Positions 52,279 to 60,317 of a DNA stretch of 64,000 nucleotides are shown piece after piece; positions within the stretch are counted from its first letter, which is position 1; every line of letters begins with the position of its first letter. The notes under the pieces were generated by a model. It was not told the origin of the DNA. It worked only from the letters and a program-made list of their open reading frames with translations, and did not search any database. The position numbers and the translations under genes were made by a program. Source of the DNA: Methylopumilus sp009926035 (GTDB taxonomy: Bacteria; Pseudomonadota; Gammaproteobacteria; Burkholderiales; Methylophilaceae); NCBI GenBank assembly GCA_041165405.1, contig JBEANL010000006.1:17187-81186 (forward strand), given 5' to 3'.

Positions 52279-53255
52279 TTAATTTGATACTTTCTGACAG
52301 CATTATTATGATCATTTAAATTGGCAGAAAAGTAATGTGTACCATCTCCTTTGCCCACAAAATACAGAGCATCTGTTTTTGTGGGGTGAAGAGCAGCTCG
52401 AATAGAGATTAACCCTGGCATTGTTATAGGGCTTGGAGGCAATCCCTCTCTTGTATATGTATTGTAAGGTGTGTCCGTAATCAAATCCTTTTTTGTAATA
52501 TCTCCAGTAAATTTTTTACCAAGTCCATATATTACTGTAGGATCGCTCTGTAATTTCATATTAATGCTTAAACGATGTAAAAATACTCCAGAGATAAGAT
52601 TTGCTTCTATTGACTTGCCTGTTTCTTTTTCAATAATAGAAGCCATTATGAGAGCTTCATAGCTATTTTTGTAAGGGACCTCTTCTGATCGATGAGCCCA
52701 TTCATAATTTAATTTTTTTTGCATCGCCTTATAAGCTCTTTTTAGAATTTCGATGTCGGTAGTATTTCTACTGAAATAATAAGTGTCAGGAAAGAATTGC
52801 CCTTCAGCTGACTCATATGGAATTCCAACTGCTATAGCAATAGCTTTTGTATCGTATGGTTTCATTGTTTTTTTAATGCTATCGTTTGCTTTTATTTTTT
52901 CTAACATTGAAAGAAGGTCTTGTCCTTCTATAAAAGTAATTGAACCTTCAGTAGCGCGTCCATCGACAAAAGATTTCAATAATTGGTAAGGCGTAATATT
53001 TGGATTAAGATTATAGTTGCCAGGCCTAAGTTTTCTAGACTGTCCCAAAGCTTTGGTAAGGATAATGAATCTCCAAGGTTCATTAAGAATTTTTTCATCA
53101 ACGAGCTGAAAAGCAATTTTTTTTAGACTGCTACCAGCCTCGATTTCTATAGACAAATCTGATTTATTGATGCGAAGTGGTGTTATTAGAAAATGAATGA
53201 TCCAAATTAGGATGGGAATAAAAAGAATTATTAACCGAATAAGCCATTTTTTCAT
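52275..53255 (-). CDS. mltG: Endolytic peptidoglycan transglycosylase MltG
   Basis: A 326-residue membrane-anchored enzyme that ends nascent glycan strands. One N-terminal membrane helix (about 5-27), a LysM-like region (about 35-110) and the YceG catalytic domain are present, with catalytic Glu in ASIIEKETG and the SDPTVIYGLG and NTYTREGLPPSPITMPG motifs. It follows pabC with a four-base overlap, the usual pabC-mltG-tmk-holB order. Confidence 0.95.
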   Translation of the reverse strand: MKKWLIRLIILFIPILIWIIHFLITPLRINKSDLSIEIEAGSSLKKIAFQLVDEKILNEPWRFIILTKALGQSRKLRPGNYNLNPNITPYQLLKSFVDGRATEGSITFIEGQDLLSMLEKIKANDSIKKTMKPYDTKAIAIAVGIPYESAEGQFFPDTYYFSRNTTDIEILKRAYKAMQKKLNYEWAHRSEEVPYKNSYEALIMASIIEKETGKSIEANLISGVFLHRLSINMKLQSDPTVIYGLGKKFTGDITKKDLITDTPYNTYTREGLPPSPITMPGLISIRAALHPTKTDALYFVGKGDGTHYFSANLNDHNNAVRKYQIK

Positions 53256-54067
53256 GTATTAAAATTCTCGAGTGACTGGTTAAATAGTGAAGCTAATTCT
53301 TGATGCTGCCAAAGTTTATTTTTAATTTCTTTCACTTGTAAAACACCAAATAAACTGTTTGTTATAAAGACCTCATCACTCTCTAAAAGTTTATTTAACT
53401 TAAATGTCGTCTCTTTAATTTTAAAACCTAATTTCATAGAGATTTTAATAATCAATCCCCTTGTAACTCCCTTAATACCTACTTGGCTTATCTTTGGTGT
53501 GTAAATAGTTTTTCCTATGCGCATAAAGATATTGCTGGAGATGCATTCGATCACATATCCATTCTGATCAAGAAGAATACCATCCGCATAATAGTCACCC
53601 TTCCACTCTTGTCTCGCCATAACATTTTCTAATCGATTTAGATGCTTAACGCCTGAAAGAATAGAAGGATTAAGCCTATGCTTGCATACGTATAGATTTA
53701 CACCAAGTTTAAAATATTCTTTGGGATAAATTGGCATTTTAGTTTTAATTAAAAAACGATTATGCATAATATCCTCACTAAATTTATAGCCTCGCTCACT
53801 ATTACCTCTAGAAATAATAAATTTTCCCACTGACTTTTTCTTAGATTTAAATAAAGCATCAATATCAGTTAGCAAATCTTTTTCTTTTGGAGGGGTAATT
53901 TTTACTGCAAGACAGTCTTCTACTATTTTTTTGTAGTGATGTTTCCAATGAAGCACTTTTTTATTTTCTACAACAAAGGTTCTAAAGATTCCGTCCCCGT
54001 ATTGAAATGCGCGATCAAAAGGACTGATCTTCTGGAATGTGCCATTAATGAGGAATTGTTTTGACAA
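53252..54067 (-). CDS. pabC: Aminodeoxychorismate lyase (PLP-dependent class IV)
   Basis: A 271-residue fold-type IV PLP enzyme that forms 4-aminobenzoate for folate. The PLP lysine is probably Lys141 in SGVKHLNRLENVMARQEW, followed by the DGILLDQNGYVIECISSNIF block typical of this family. Context between fabF and mltG favours PabC over the related branched-chain aminotransferases. A gap of 63 bases separates it from fabF. Confidence 0.9.
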   Translation of the reverse strand: MSKQFLINGTFQKISPFDRAFQYGDGIFRTFVVENKKVLHWKHHYKKIVEDCLAVKITPPKEKDLLTDIDALFKSKKKSVGKFIISRGNSERGYKFSEDIMHNRFLIKTKMPIYPKEYFKLGVNLYVCKHRLNPSILSGVKHLNRLENVMARQEWKGDYYADGILLDQNGYVIECISSNIFMRIGKTIYTPKISQVGIKGVTRGLIIKISMKLGFKIKETTFKLNKLLESDEVFITNSLFGVLQVKEIKNKLWQHQELASLFNQSLENFNT

Positions 54068-54130
54068 GTTATACAGCCAATTATGAAGTAATTAATGAGT
54101 TCATTTTAGATTAAACCCATTTGCAGGAAC

Positions 54131-55363
54131 CTATATTTTTTTAAATACAATACTTCCGTTGGTGCCGCCAAAACCGAAGTTATTTTTGAGTGCAACATCA
54201 ATTTTCATAGATCTTGCTTCATTGGCACAATAATCAAGGTCGCATTCGGGGTCTTGGTTAAAAATATTAATTGTTGGTGGAGAAATTTGATTATGAATAG
54301 CCAATACTGTAAAAACAGATTCGATGCCGCCTGCCCCACCTAATAAATGTCCTGTCATTGATTTTGTAGAATTCACAACGAGTTTTTTAGCGAAGTCTCC
54401 GAATGAAGCTTTAATGGCATTAGTTTCATTAAGGTCACCAAGAGGTGTTGATGTACCATGCGCATTAATATACTGTACATTATCTATATTAACATTTGCA
54501 TTTTTTAATGCATTGACAATAGAACGTCTCGGCCCATCCATGTTGGGAGCGGTAATATGATATGCATCTGCACTCATGCCATAACCTGAAAGCTCTGCAT
54601 AAATTTTGGCGCCTCTTCGTTTTGCATGTTCGTATTCCTCAAGTACCATAACGCCAGCGCCTTCACCAATAACAAAACCATCGCGGTCTTTATCCCAAGG
54701 ACGGCTTGCCGTTTCTGGATCATCATTACGTGATGAAAGTGCTTTTGCTGCAGAAAATCCAGCTACTGATAATTCAGTAATAGCGGCTTCTGACCCTCCC
54801 GCTAACATTACGTCAGCATCGCCATATTCAATCATTCGCGCCGCATCACCAATTGAATGAGTGCCTGTTGTACATGCAGTGACAATTGAAACATTAGGGC
54901 CTTTCAAATTAAGCATAATAGAAAGATTGCCAGATATCATATTGATAATTGTCCCTGGAATAAAAAATGGCGACACTTTACGAATGCCACCCTCATCAAA
55001 CACATCGCTTGTAGATTCAATTAAATTAATTCCGCCAATGCCTGAACCAACAGATACACCAATGCGCTCGCTATTATTATCATTAACTTCAATACCAGAA
55101 TCTTTAAATGCTTCAATACCTGCTGCAATACCGAATTGAATAAAAGTATCCATACGGCGTGCATCTTTAGGGGGAATGTAAGCAAGTGGGTCGAAATTTT
55201 TGACTTGACCTGCGATTTGAGAGGGAAAGGTTGAACAGTCAAATTTGGTAATTTTACCTATGCCAGATTGGCCGTTAATGATATTGGCCCAAGATTCTTT
55301 TACCCCTATACCTACAGGAGTAATCAAACCTAAACCGGTGACTACAACTCTTCTCTTCGACAT
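54131..55363 (-). CDS. fabF: Beta-ketoacyl-ACP synthase II
   Basis: A 410-residue thiolase-fold condensing enzyme for chain elongation. The nucleophile Cys164 is in VTACTTGTHS, and the two active histidines are in NAHGTSTPLGD and STKSMTGHLLGGAGG. The C-terminal NNFGFGGTNGSI block is intact. It is separated from acpP by 51 bases and completes the fabH-fabD-fabG-acpP-fabF set. Confidence 0.98.
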   Translation of the reverse strand: MSKRRVVVTGLGLITPVGIGVKESWANIINGQSGIGKITKFDCSTFPSQIAGQVKNFDPLAYIPPKDARRMDTFIQFGIAAGIEAFKDSGIEVNDNNSERIGVSVGSGIGGINLIESTSDVFDEGGIRKVSPFFIPGTIINMISGNLSIMLNLKGPNVSIVTACTTGTHSIGDAARMIEYGDADVMLAGGSEAAITELSVAGFSAAKALSSRNDDPETASRPWDKDRDGFVIGEGAGVMVLEEYEHAKRRGAKIYAELSGYGMSADAYHITAPNMDGPRRSIVNALKNANVNIDNVQYINAHGTSTPLGDLNETNAIKASFGDFAKKLVVNSTKSMTGHLLGGAGGIESVFTVLAIHNQISPPTINIFNQDPECDLDYCANEARSMKIDVALKNNFGFGGTNGSIVFKKI

Positions 55364-55414
55364 GAATTAAACACAACCCTTTCAATACTTAGAAAAGGTT
55401 AGGCAAAATTTGAA

Positions 55415-55651
55415 TTATTTTAAATTTTTGTTGATATAATCAACAGCTTGCTGAACTGTAGTAATCTTTTCAGCTTCTTCGTCAGGAATTTCACAATCAA
55501 ACTCTTCTTCCAATGCCATTACGAGCTCAACTGTATCAAGTGAATCAGCGCCTAAATCATCTACAAATGATGATGTATTTTTTACATCAGCTTCTTTAGT
55601 GCCGAGTTGTTCTGCAACAATTTTTTTAACACGTTGTTCGATGTCAGACAT
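55415..55651 (-). CDS. acpP: Acyl carrier protein
   Basis: A 78-residue acidic four-helix protein that carries acyl chains on 4'-phosphopantetheine, attached to Ser37 in DDLGADSLDTVEL. It is very close in length and sequence to other proteobacterial ACPs. A 95-base gap with a palindrome precedes it, which suggests that it has a promoter of its own as in E. coli. Confidence 0.98.
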   Translation of the reverse strand: MSDIEQRVKKIVAEQLGTKEADVKNTSSFVDDLGADSLDTVELVMALEEEFDCEIPDEEAEKITTVQQAVDYINKNLK

Positions 55652-55700
55652 CTAAAATACCCCTTTTATTTAAGAAATGGCATTGAAGCCATACGTTATT

Positions 55701-55717
55701 TTAACAAATCTTGTTAA
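55701..55717. repeat. Palindrome upstream of acpP
   Basis: TTAACAA at 55701-55707 and TTGTTAA at 55711-55717 are exact inverted complements with a 3-base centre. The element lies about 50 bases upstream of the acpP start, overlapping a weak -10-like TAAAAT on the minus strand. It could be an operator, but it does not match the FadR or FapR consensus that I know. Confidence 0.4.
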
Positions 55718-55746
55718 GAATTTTGTAATAAAGTTAAAAAAATAAC

Positions 55747-56496
55747 TTAAATCATTAACATTCCACCATTGACATGAAGAGTCTCGCCTGTGATATAAGA
55801 CGCTTCTTTTGAAGCTAAAAAGCATACAGCAGCACCAATATCCTCAGGACTTCCTAAGCGGCCTAATGGAACATGATCTAGAAGTTGTTTTTTATGTTCT
55901 TCTGATAACCCTTTGGTCATATCAGTATCAATAAATCCGGGCGCTACACAATTCACTGTGATACCTCGACTACCGATTTCTTTCGCTAATGATTTTGTGA
56001 ATCCTGTAACGCCGGCTTTAGCGGCGGCATAATTTGTTTGGCCTGCATTGCCCATATGGCCTACTACAGAAGTGATATTAATAATCCTACCGTAGCGACT
56101 TTTCATCATACTTCGAATGAGCGCCTGACTCATACGAAAAATAGATTTTAAATTAGTTGAGATGACATCATCCCACTCCTCTTCTTTCATACGCATAAGC
56201 AACATATCTTTTGTTATACCAGCGTTATTAACGAGTATTGAAATGTCACCATGTTCTTTAATAGTGGCATCTACTGTTTGAAGAATAGCTTCATTATCAT
56301 TAACGTCTAATTTAATCCCTTTGCCTGCAATATTCTGTTCTTTGAGAAAAGTTGAAATTTTTTGTGCGCCGTCTTCTGTCGTTGCAGTTCCAATCACAAA
56401 AGCTTTTTGTTTGCCTAAGCTTAAAGCAATTGATTGTCCGATACCACGACTAGCGCCTGTGACAAGAGCAACTTGATTTTCGAGATTAATAAACAT
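55747..56496 (-). CDS. fabG: 3-oxoacyl-ACP reductase
   Basis: A 249-residue NADPH-dependent short-chain dehydrogenase. The cofactor loop is TGASRGIG at 13-20, the NNAG motif is at 90-93, and the catalytic triad is Ser143, Tyr156 and Lys160 in NYAAAKAG. The VAPGFIDTDM loop is characteristic of FabG. It lies 18 bases after fabD. Confidence 0.97.
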   Translation of the reverse strand: MFINLENQVALVTGASRGIGQSIALSLGKQKAFVIGTATTEDGAQKISTFLKEQNIAGKGIKLDVNDNEAILQTVDATIKEHGDISILVNNAGITKDMLLMRMKEEEWDDVISTNLKSIFRMSQALIRSMMKSRYGRIINITSVVGHMGNAGQTNYAAAKAGVTGFTKSLAKEIGSRGITVNCVAPGFIDTDMTKGLSEEHKKQLLDHVPLGRLGSPEDIGAAVCFLASKEASYITGETLHVNGGMLMI

Positions 56497-56514
56497 AATT
56501 TTCCCTAAATAGTT

Positions 56515-57444
56515 TTATTGTATAAATGTTTTAAATTCATCTAGAGCACCTTCATTCACAAGGGCAATACATTTTAATTCAGCTGAGATGCGCTTATTAA
56601 GTCCTGTAAGCACTTTGCCTGGTCCGCATTCAGCAAAAAGGCCAATTTTATTTAATGCAATCTTTTCGATAGTTTCAACCCATCTTACCGGATGACAGAG
56701 TTGTTTTGAGAGGGCGTCCTTAATTTCATTTTCATCATCATGCCCCATTACATCTACATTATGAATAACGGTAATACTAGGTTTTTTAATTGTAATCTTA
56801 TTTAAATACTCCCTTAATTCGCTAGATGCTTTTTGCATAAGAGAACAGTGCGAAGGAACACTAACAGGAAGAAGAATAGCTCGCTTAGCACCTTTTGCTT
56901 TTGCAACTTCAATAGCTCGTTCAACTGCTAATAGATTACCTGCGATGACCACTTGCCCTGGCGAATTAAAATTTACTGCCTCAACTACATCATTTTCTTG
57001 AGCTTCTTTACATGTATTTATGACTTCATCGTCACTCATCCCAAGAATTGCAGCCATAGCACCTACCCCATCAGGAACGGCTTTTTGCATGACTTCTGCT
57101 CTATATTTAACAAGCTTTAAAGCGTCTTTGAATTCAATTGCTTCAGATGCAACGAGCGCTGAATATTCACCGAGGCTATGTCCCGCAAAATACGCAGGAA
57201 GTTTGTCTGTTCTAGACAGCCAGAGACGCCATGTTGCAACACCTGCTGCAAGAAGTATAGGTTGGGTATGAATTGTTTGATTAATTTCTTCATTAGGCTC
57301 AGTAGCCATTTTCCAAAAATCAATATTGAGAACCTCAGAAGCTTCATTGAAAACAGAGCGAATCAAAGGATGATCATTAAAATCTGCCATCATGCCGACT
57401 GATTGAGAGCCTTGACCAGGAAAAATAAAGGAGAATTTATTCAT
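56515..57444 (-). CDS. fabD: Malonyl-CoA:ACP transacylase
   Basis: A 309-residue enzyme that loads malonate on ACP. The oxyanion motif FPGQGSQ is at 8-14, the nucleophile Ser90 is in AGHSLGEYSAL, and the His partner is in PVSVPSHCSLM. The order fabH-fabD-fabG is conserved. The gene lies 36 bases downstream of fabH. Confidence 0.97.
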   Translation of the reverse strand: MNKFSFIFPGQGSQSVGMMADFNDHPLIRSVFNEASEVLNIDFWKMATEPNEEINQTIHTQPILLAAGVATWRLWLSRTDKLPAYFAGHSLGEYSALVASEAIEFKDALKLVKYRAEVMQKAVPDGVGAMAAILGMSDDEVINTCKEAQENDVVEAVNFNSPGQVVIAGNLLAVERAIEVAKAKGAKRAILLPVSVPSHCSLMQKASSELREYLNKITIKKPSITVIHNVDVMGHDDENEIKDALSKQLCHPVRWVETIEKIALNKIGLFAECGPGKVLTGLNKRISAELKCIALVNEGALDEFKTFIQ

Positions 57445-57480
57445 AATTTACTTTATATTTATTTATTAACTATATGATTT

Positions 57481-58434
57481 TTAGAATTTAATTAAAGCTG
57501 ATCCCCAGGTGAATCCACCACCAAAAGCTTCCATCAAAAGTATTTCACCTCTTTTGATTTTATGTTCTCGAATAGCGGTATCTAGCGCCAAAGGAATTGA
57601 TGCAGCGGAGGTATTACCATGTCTATCGATAGTCACAATGACACGATCCATGCTCATATTTAATTTTTTTGCGGTTGCTTCTAAAATTCGAATATTGGCT
57701 TGATGAGGGACAAGCCAGTCAATATCTGATTTTTCTAATTGATTCATTTCAAGGGTTTCATCAACAATAGAATCTAATGTATTCACAGCGATTTTAAATA
57801 CTTGATTCCCTTGCATTTCAATTGTAGCTTTTCCTTTCTGATGAGATACGCCGCTTGGTACATGAAGTAGTTTTTCATATGCACCATCTGCATGAATATG
57901 GGTAGACAAAATTCCTGGTTGATCTGATGATTCAAGAATAATAGCACCCCCTCCATCACCCCAAAGAATAGCGTTACTTCGATCAGAATAATCTGTAATG
58001 CGTGACATAGTATCAGCGCCAATGACTAGCACACATTTTGCAGCGCCTGTTTTAATAAAATTATCTGCAACTGAAAGCGCATAAACAAAACCGCTACATA
58101 CTGCTTGAATATCAAATGCTGGGCACAACGATAAGCCAAGTTTTGTTTGAACAATACAGGCTGTACTCGGAAATGTTTTATCAGGCGTAGTGGTTGCTAC
58201 GATGATAAGATCAATTTTATTTGCTTCAATACTTGCAGCACTGATTGCGAGTTTAGAAGCTTCTACTGCCAAATCACTTGTATATTGATGTGCAGATACG
58301 ATGTGTCTTTCTTTAATACCAGTTCTTGTTGTAATCCACTCATCAGTCGTCTCAAACATTTTCTCAAGATCGTGATTGCTTAGTATTTTTTCAGGGAGAT
58401 AACTTCCTGTCCCTGTAATTTTTGAATAAATCAT
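57481..58434 (-). CDS. fabH: Beta-ketoacyl-ACP synthase III
   Basis: A 317-residue initiating condensing enzyme joining acetyl-CoA to malonyl-ACP. The catalytic triad is Cys113 in QAVCSGFVYAL, His in VPHQANIRI and Asn in RHGNTSAASIP. The C-terminal GGGFTWGSALIKF is typical. It overlaps plsX by four bases. Confidence 0.98.
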   Translation of the reverse strand: MIYSKITGTGSYLPEKILSNHDLEKMFETTDEWITTRTGIKERHIVSAHQYTSDLAVEASKLAISAASIEANKIDLIIVATTTPDKTFPSTACIVQTKLGLSLCPAFDIQAVCSGFVYALSVADNFIKTGAAKCVLVIGADTMSRITDYSDRSNAILWGDGGGAIILESSDQPGILSTHIHADGAYEKLLHVPSGVSHQKGKATIEMQGNQVFKIAVNTLDSIVDETLEMNQLEKSDIDWLVPHQANIRILEATAKKLNMSMDRVIVTIDRHGNTSAASIPLALDTAIREHKIKRGEILLMEAFGGGFTWGSALIKF

Positions 58435-59462
58435 ATATGTTCTGATGAAGTAATATCTAAAGGCATTTCTAAATCAAGTTGTTTTTGTATTTTTTCTAAT
58501 ACATTATTTTTTGACTCTTCAATAGCTGTCTGAATTGCAAAAAAGAATGAATAACTATCTGCGCCACCATGGCTTTTAACCACAATACCCTTGAGGCCCA
58601 GAAAGCTTGCTCCATTGTATCTTCTGGGGTCGAGTCTTTTTTTAAATCGATTAAGAACAAGTAAAGAAATAAATGCCATAACCTTTGTAATCCAATTACG
58701 TTTAAATTCTTGCGTTAAAAATCGACCCATTAATTGAGCAATCCCTTCAGCTGTTTTGAGCGCTACATTTCCTACAAATCCATCACATACAACGACATCC
58801 GTTGTACCTTTAAAAATATCATTACCTTCAACATTACCATAGAAATTAAGATGGCTTCGGCGAAGTAACTCACCTGCTTCTTTAACAATTTCATTACCTT
58901 TTATGTTTTCTGAGCCAATATTCAAGAGTCCTACAGAAGGCTTAGGATTGCCGGTCACTGAACTAACCAGCATGGCGCCCATGACTGCGAATTGTAATAA
59001 ATGCTCCGCTGTGCAGTCTGTATTGGCTCCAAGGTCTAACATATAAGTTGTACCTTTTTGACTAGGTAAGCTTGATGCAATAGCAGGCCTATCAATACCT
59101 GGTAACATTTTTAACACATAGCGTGCTGTTGCCATAAGTGCACCAGTGTTACCTGCGCTTACACAGGCTTGAGCCTTCTCTTCCTTGATTAAATTAATGG
59201 CAACACGCATGGAAGAGTCTTTTTTATTTTTCAAAGCGCTTTGAGGGGATTCATCCATTTCCACGACTTCACTTGCATGCTGCACAGACAAACGTGTGTT
59301 GGTGTACTTATTTTTTTGAAGCTCTTTTTCAATGAGCTCCCTATCACCAACTAAAATAATATGTAGTTGGTCATATCTTGTTAACGCATTAATGGAGGCT
59401 GGAACGGTGATTTTGGGACCATGATCCCCGCCCATTGCGTCGACTGCTAGGGTGATTGTCAT
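58431..59462 (-). CDS. plsX: Phosphate acyltransferase PlsX
   Basis: A 343-residue soluble enzyme that makes acyl-phosphate from acyl-ACP for phospholipid synthesis. The N-terminal LAVDAMGGDHGPKITVPA and the SAGNTGALMA, DLGANTDCTAEHLLQFA, and VVCDGFVGNVALKT blocks are diagnostic. Its ribosome-binding site (AAGAG) lies within a small hairpin, so initiation may be regulated or coupled to upstream translation. It overlaps fabH by four bases. Confidence 0.97.
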   Translation of the reverse strand: MTITLAVDAMGGDHGPKITVPASINALTRYDQLHIILVGDRELIEKELQKNKYTNTRLSVQHASEVVEMDESPQSALKNKKDSSMRVAINLIKEEKAQACVSAGNTGALMATARYVLKMLPGIDRPAIASSLPSQKGTTYMLDLGANTDCTAEHLLQFAVMGAMLVSSVTGNPKPSVGLLNIGSENIKGNEIVKEAGELLRRSHLNFYGNVEGNDIFKGTTDVVVCDGFVGNVALKTAEGIAQLMGRFLTQEFKRNWITKVMAFISLLVLNRFKKRLDPRRYNGASFLGLKGIVVKSHGGADSYSFFFAIQTAIEESKNNVLEKIQKQLDLEMPLDITSSEHI

Positions 59463-59467
59463 TGATT

Positions 59468-59485
59468 CTCTTAATGCTTTAAGAG
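59468..59485 (-). promoter_or_regulatory. Hairpin enclosing the plsX ribosome-binding site
   Basis: On the minus strand CTCTTAA and TTAAGAG form a perfect 7-bp stem with a 4-base loop, five bases before the plsX start codon. The AAGAG Shine-Dalgarno sequence is in the second arm. Confidence 0.55.
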
Positions 59486-59497
59486 TAATGAAAGAAA

Positions 59498-59533
59498 TAA
59501 ATCAGAATAATTAAAAAGAATTATTCTGATTTA
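59498..59533 (-). terminator. Long A/U-rich hairpin at the end of rpmF (possible attenuator)
   Basis: A perfect 15-bp inverted repeat (TAAATCAGAATAATT/AATTATTCTGATTTA) with a 6-base loop spans the rpmF stop codon. In the minus-strand transcript it is followed by UUUCUUUC. It may partly terminate transcription between rpmF and plsX or stabilise the rpmF message. Confidence 0.6.
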
Positions 59534-59700
59534 TTCTGAATAACTTTTTTGCCTCGATAATAGCCTGTTGGGCTTACGTGATGACGCAAATGGACTTCGC
59601 CAGTAGTTGGTTCTACAGCAAGTGGTGGATTAGATAAAAAATCGTGAGAACGATGCATTCCACGCTTTGATGGTGATTTTTTATTTTGCTGAACAGCCAT
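59521..59700 (-). CDS. rpmF: Ribosomal protein L32
   Basis: A 59-residue basic protein of the large ribosomal subunit, beginning MAVQQNKKSPSKRGMHRSHD with the segment HHVSPTGYYRGKKVI near the C terminus. It is the zinc-less form, since the L32 cysteines are absent. A strong ribosome-binding site (TAGGAG) lies six bases before the ATG. It sits between the DUF177 gene and plsX, the conserved order. The last codons take part in a long hairpin. Confidence 0.97.
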   Translation of the reverse strand: MAVQQNKKSPSKRGMHRSHDFLSNPPLAVEPTTGEVHLRHHVSPTGYYRGKKVIQNKSE

Positions 59701-59714
59701 AGCAACTCCTAAAT

Positions 59715-60209
59715 TTAATTTTTATATAATTTTTGTTTTAAATCAGCAAACGGATGAATGCGATCTAACATATCATCAGTTTTTTTATAGTGGCACCTAT
59801 CATTTTCATGTTTGGGTGCTACTGGCAAAGAAAGTATGATTTCGTCTTCAATAAGACTTAAAACATTCATTTTTGCATTACTTTCAATTAAATCGTAATC
59901 CGCATGATCATCAACTTGAAAATCAGTGAGTTGCGTTTCTTCTTTAATTAAGAATCCTGACTTTAAAAAAATCTTATGCTCTAGTTTTTCTGAACATCTT
60001 TGGCAAATTAAATCCAATTTACCTTCAATAAAAAGCTCTAAACAAGGCTCTCTATGTTTATTTTCGAAGCCCTTTAAAACAAAAGCAACTGAATCTTCGA
60101 GATTTAAGCATAAATCTTGTAATCGCTTAAAATCAGAGAGCCGAATTATATCATGAATTTCTCTCGATTTTCTTGAAAAATCAATATTGTCTATATGCTG
60201 TTCCATCAA
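59715..60209 (-). CDS. yceD: YceD/DUF177-family protein (23S rRNA accumulation)
   Basis: A 164-residue member of the DUF177 family, which almost always precedes rpmF and is linked in E. coli and plants to 23S rRNA accumulation. The zinc-type motif LICQRCSEKLEH (about 80-91) and a later Cys-His pair in NDRCHYKK are visible, with an acidic stretch DDHADYDLIESNAKMNVLSLIEDEIILSLP read in parts at about 113-142. It is the first gene of the minus-strand superoperon. Confidence 0.9.
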   Translation of the reverse strand: MMEQHIDNIDFSRKSREIHDIIRLSDFKRLQDLCLNLEDSVAFVLKGFENKHREPCLELFIEGKLDLICQRCSEKLEHKIFLKSGFLIKEETQLTDFQVDDHADYDLIESNAKMNVLSLIEDEIILSLPVAPKHENDRCHYKKTDDMLDRIHPFADLKQKLYKN

Positions 60210-60253
60210 TAGATTTCGGGTTAAAAGACATCATTATTATATAAGAAATGACA

Positions 60254-60262
60254 TGCTATAAT
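60254..60262 (+). promoter_or_regulatory. Extended -10 promoter of the pyruvate carboxylase genes
   Basis: TGCTATAAT matches the extended -10 consensus TGNTATAAT exactly. No good -35 is seen 17 bases upstream, as is usual for this class. Transcription would start near 60269, leaving about 50 bases of leader that include a small GCGA/TCGC hairpin. Confidence 0.6.
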
Positions 60263-60317
60263 TTTCTTAAATTAACCCTAATTTGGCGATTTTTCGCTGA
60301 AAACTTAAGGCTTTTCT

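Noticed and set aside
54324..55139. Several plus-strand frames of 78-92 residues within fabF
   Set aside because: They are opposite-strand shadows of fabF caused by its codon use, without ribosome-binding sites or known domains.
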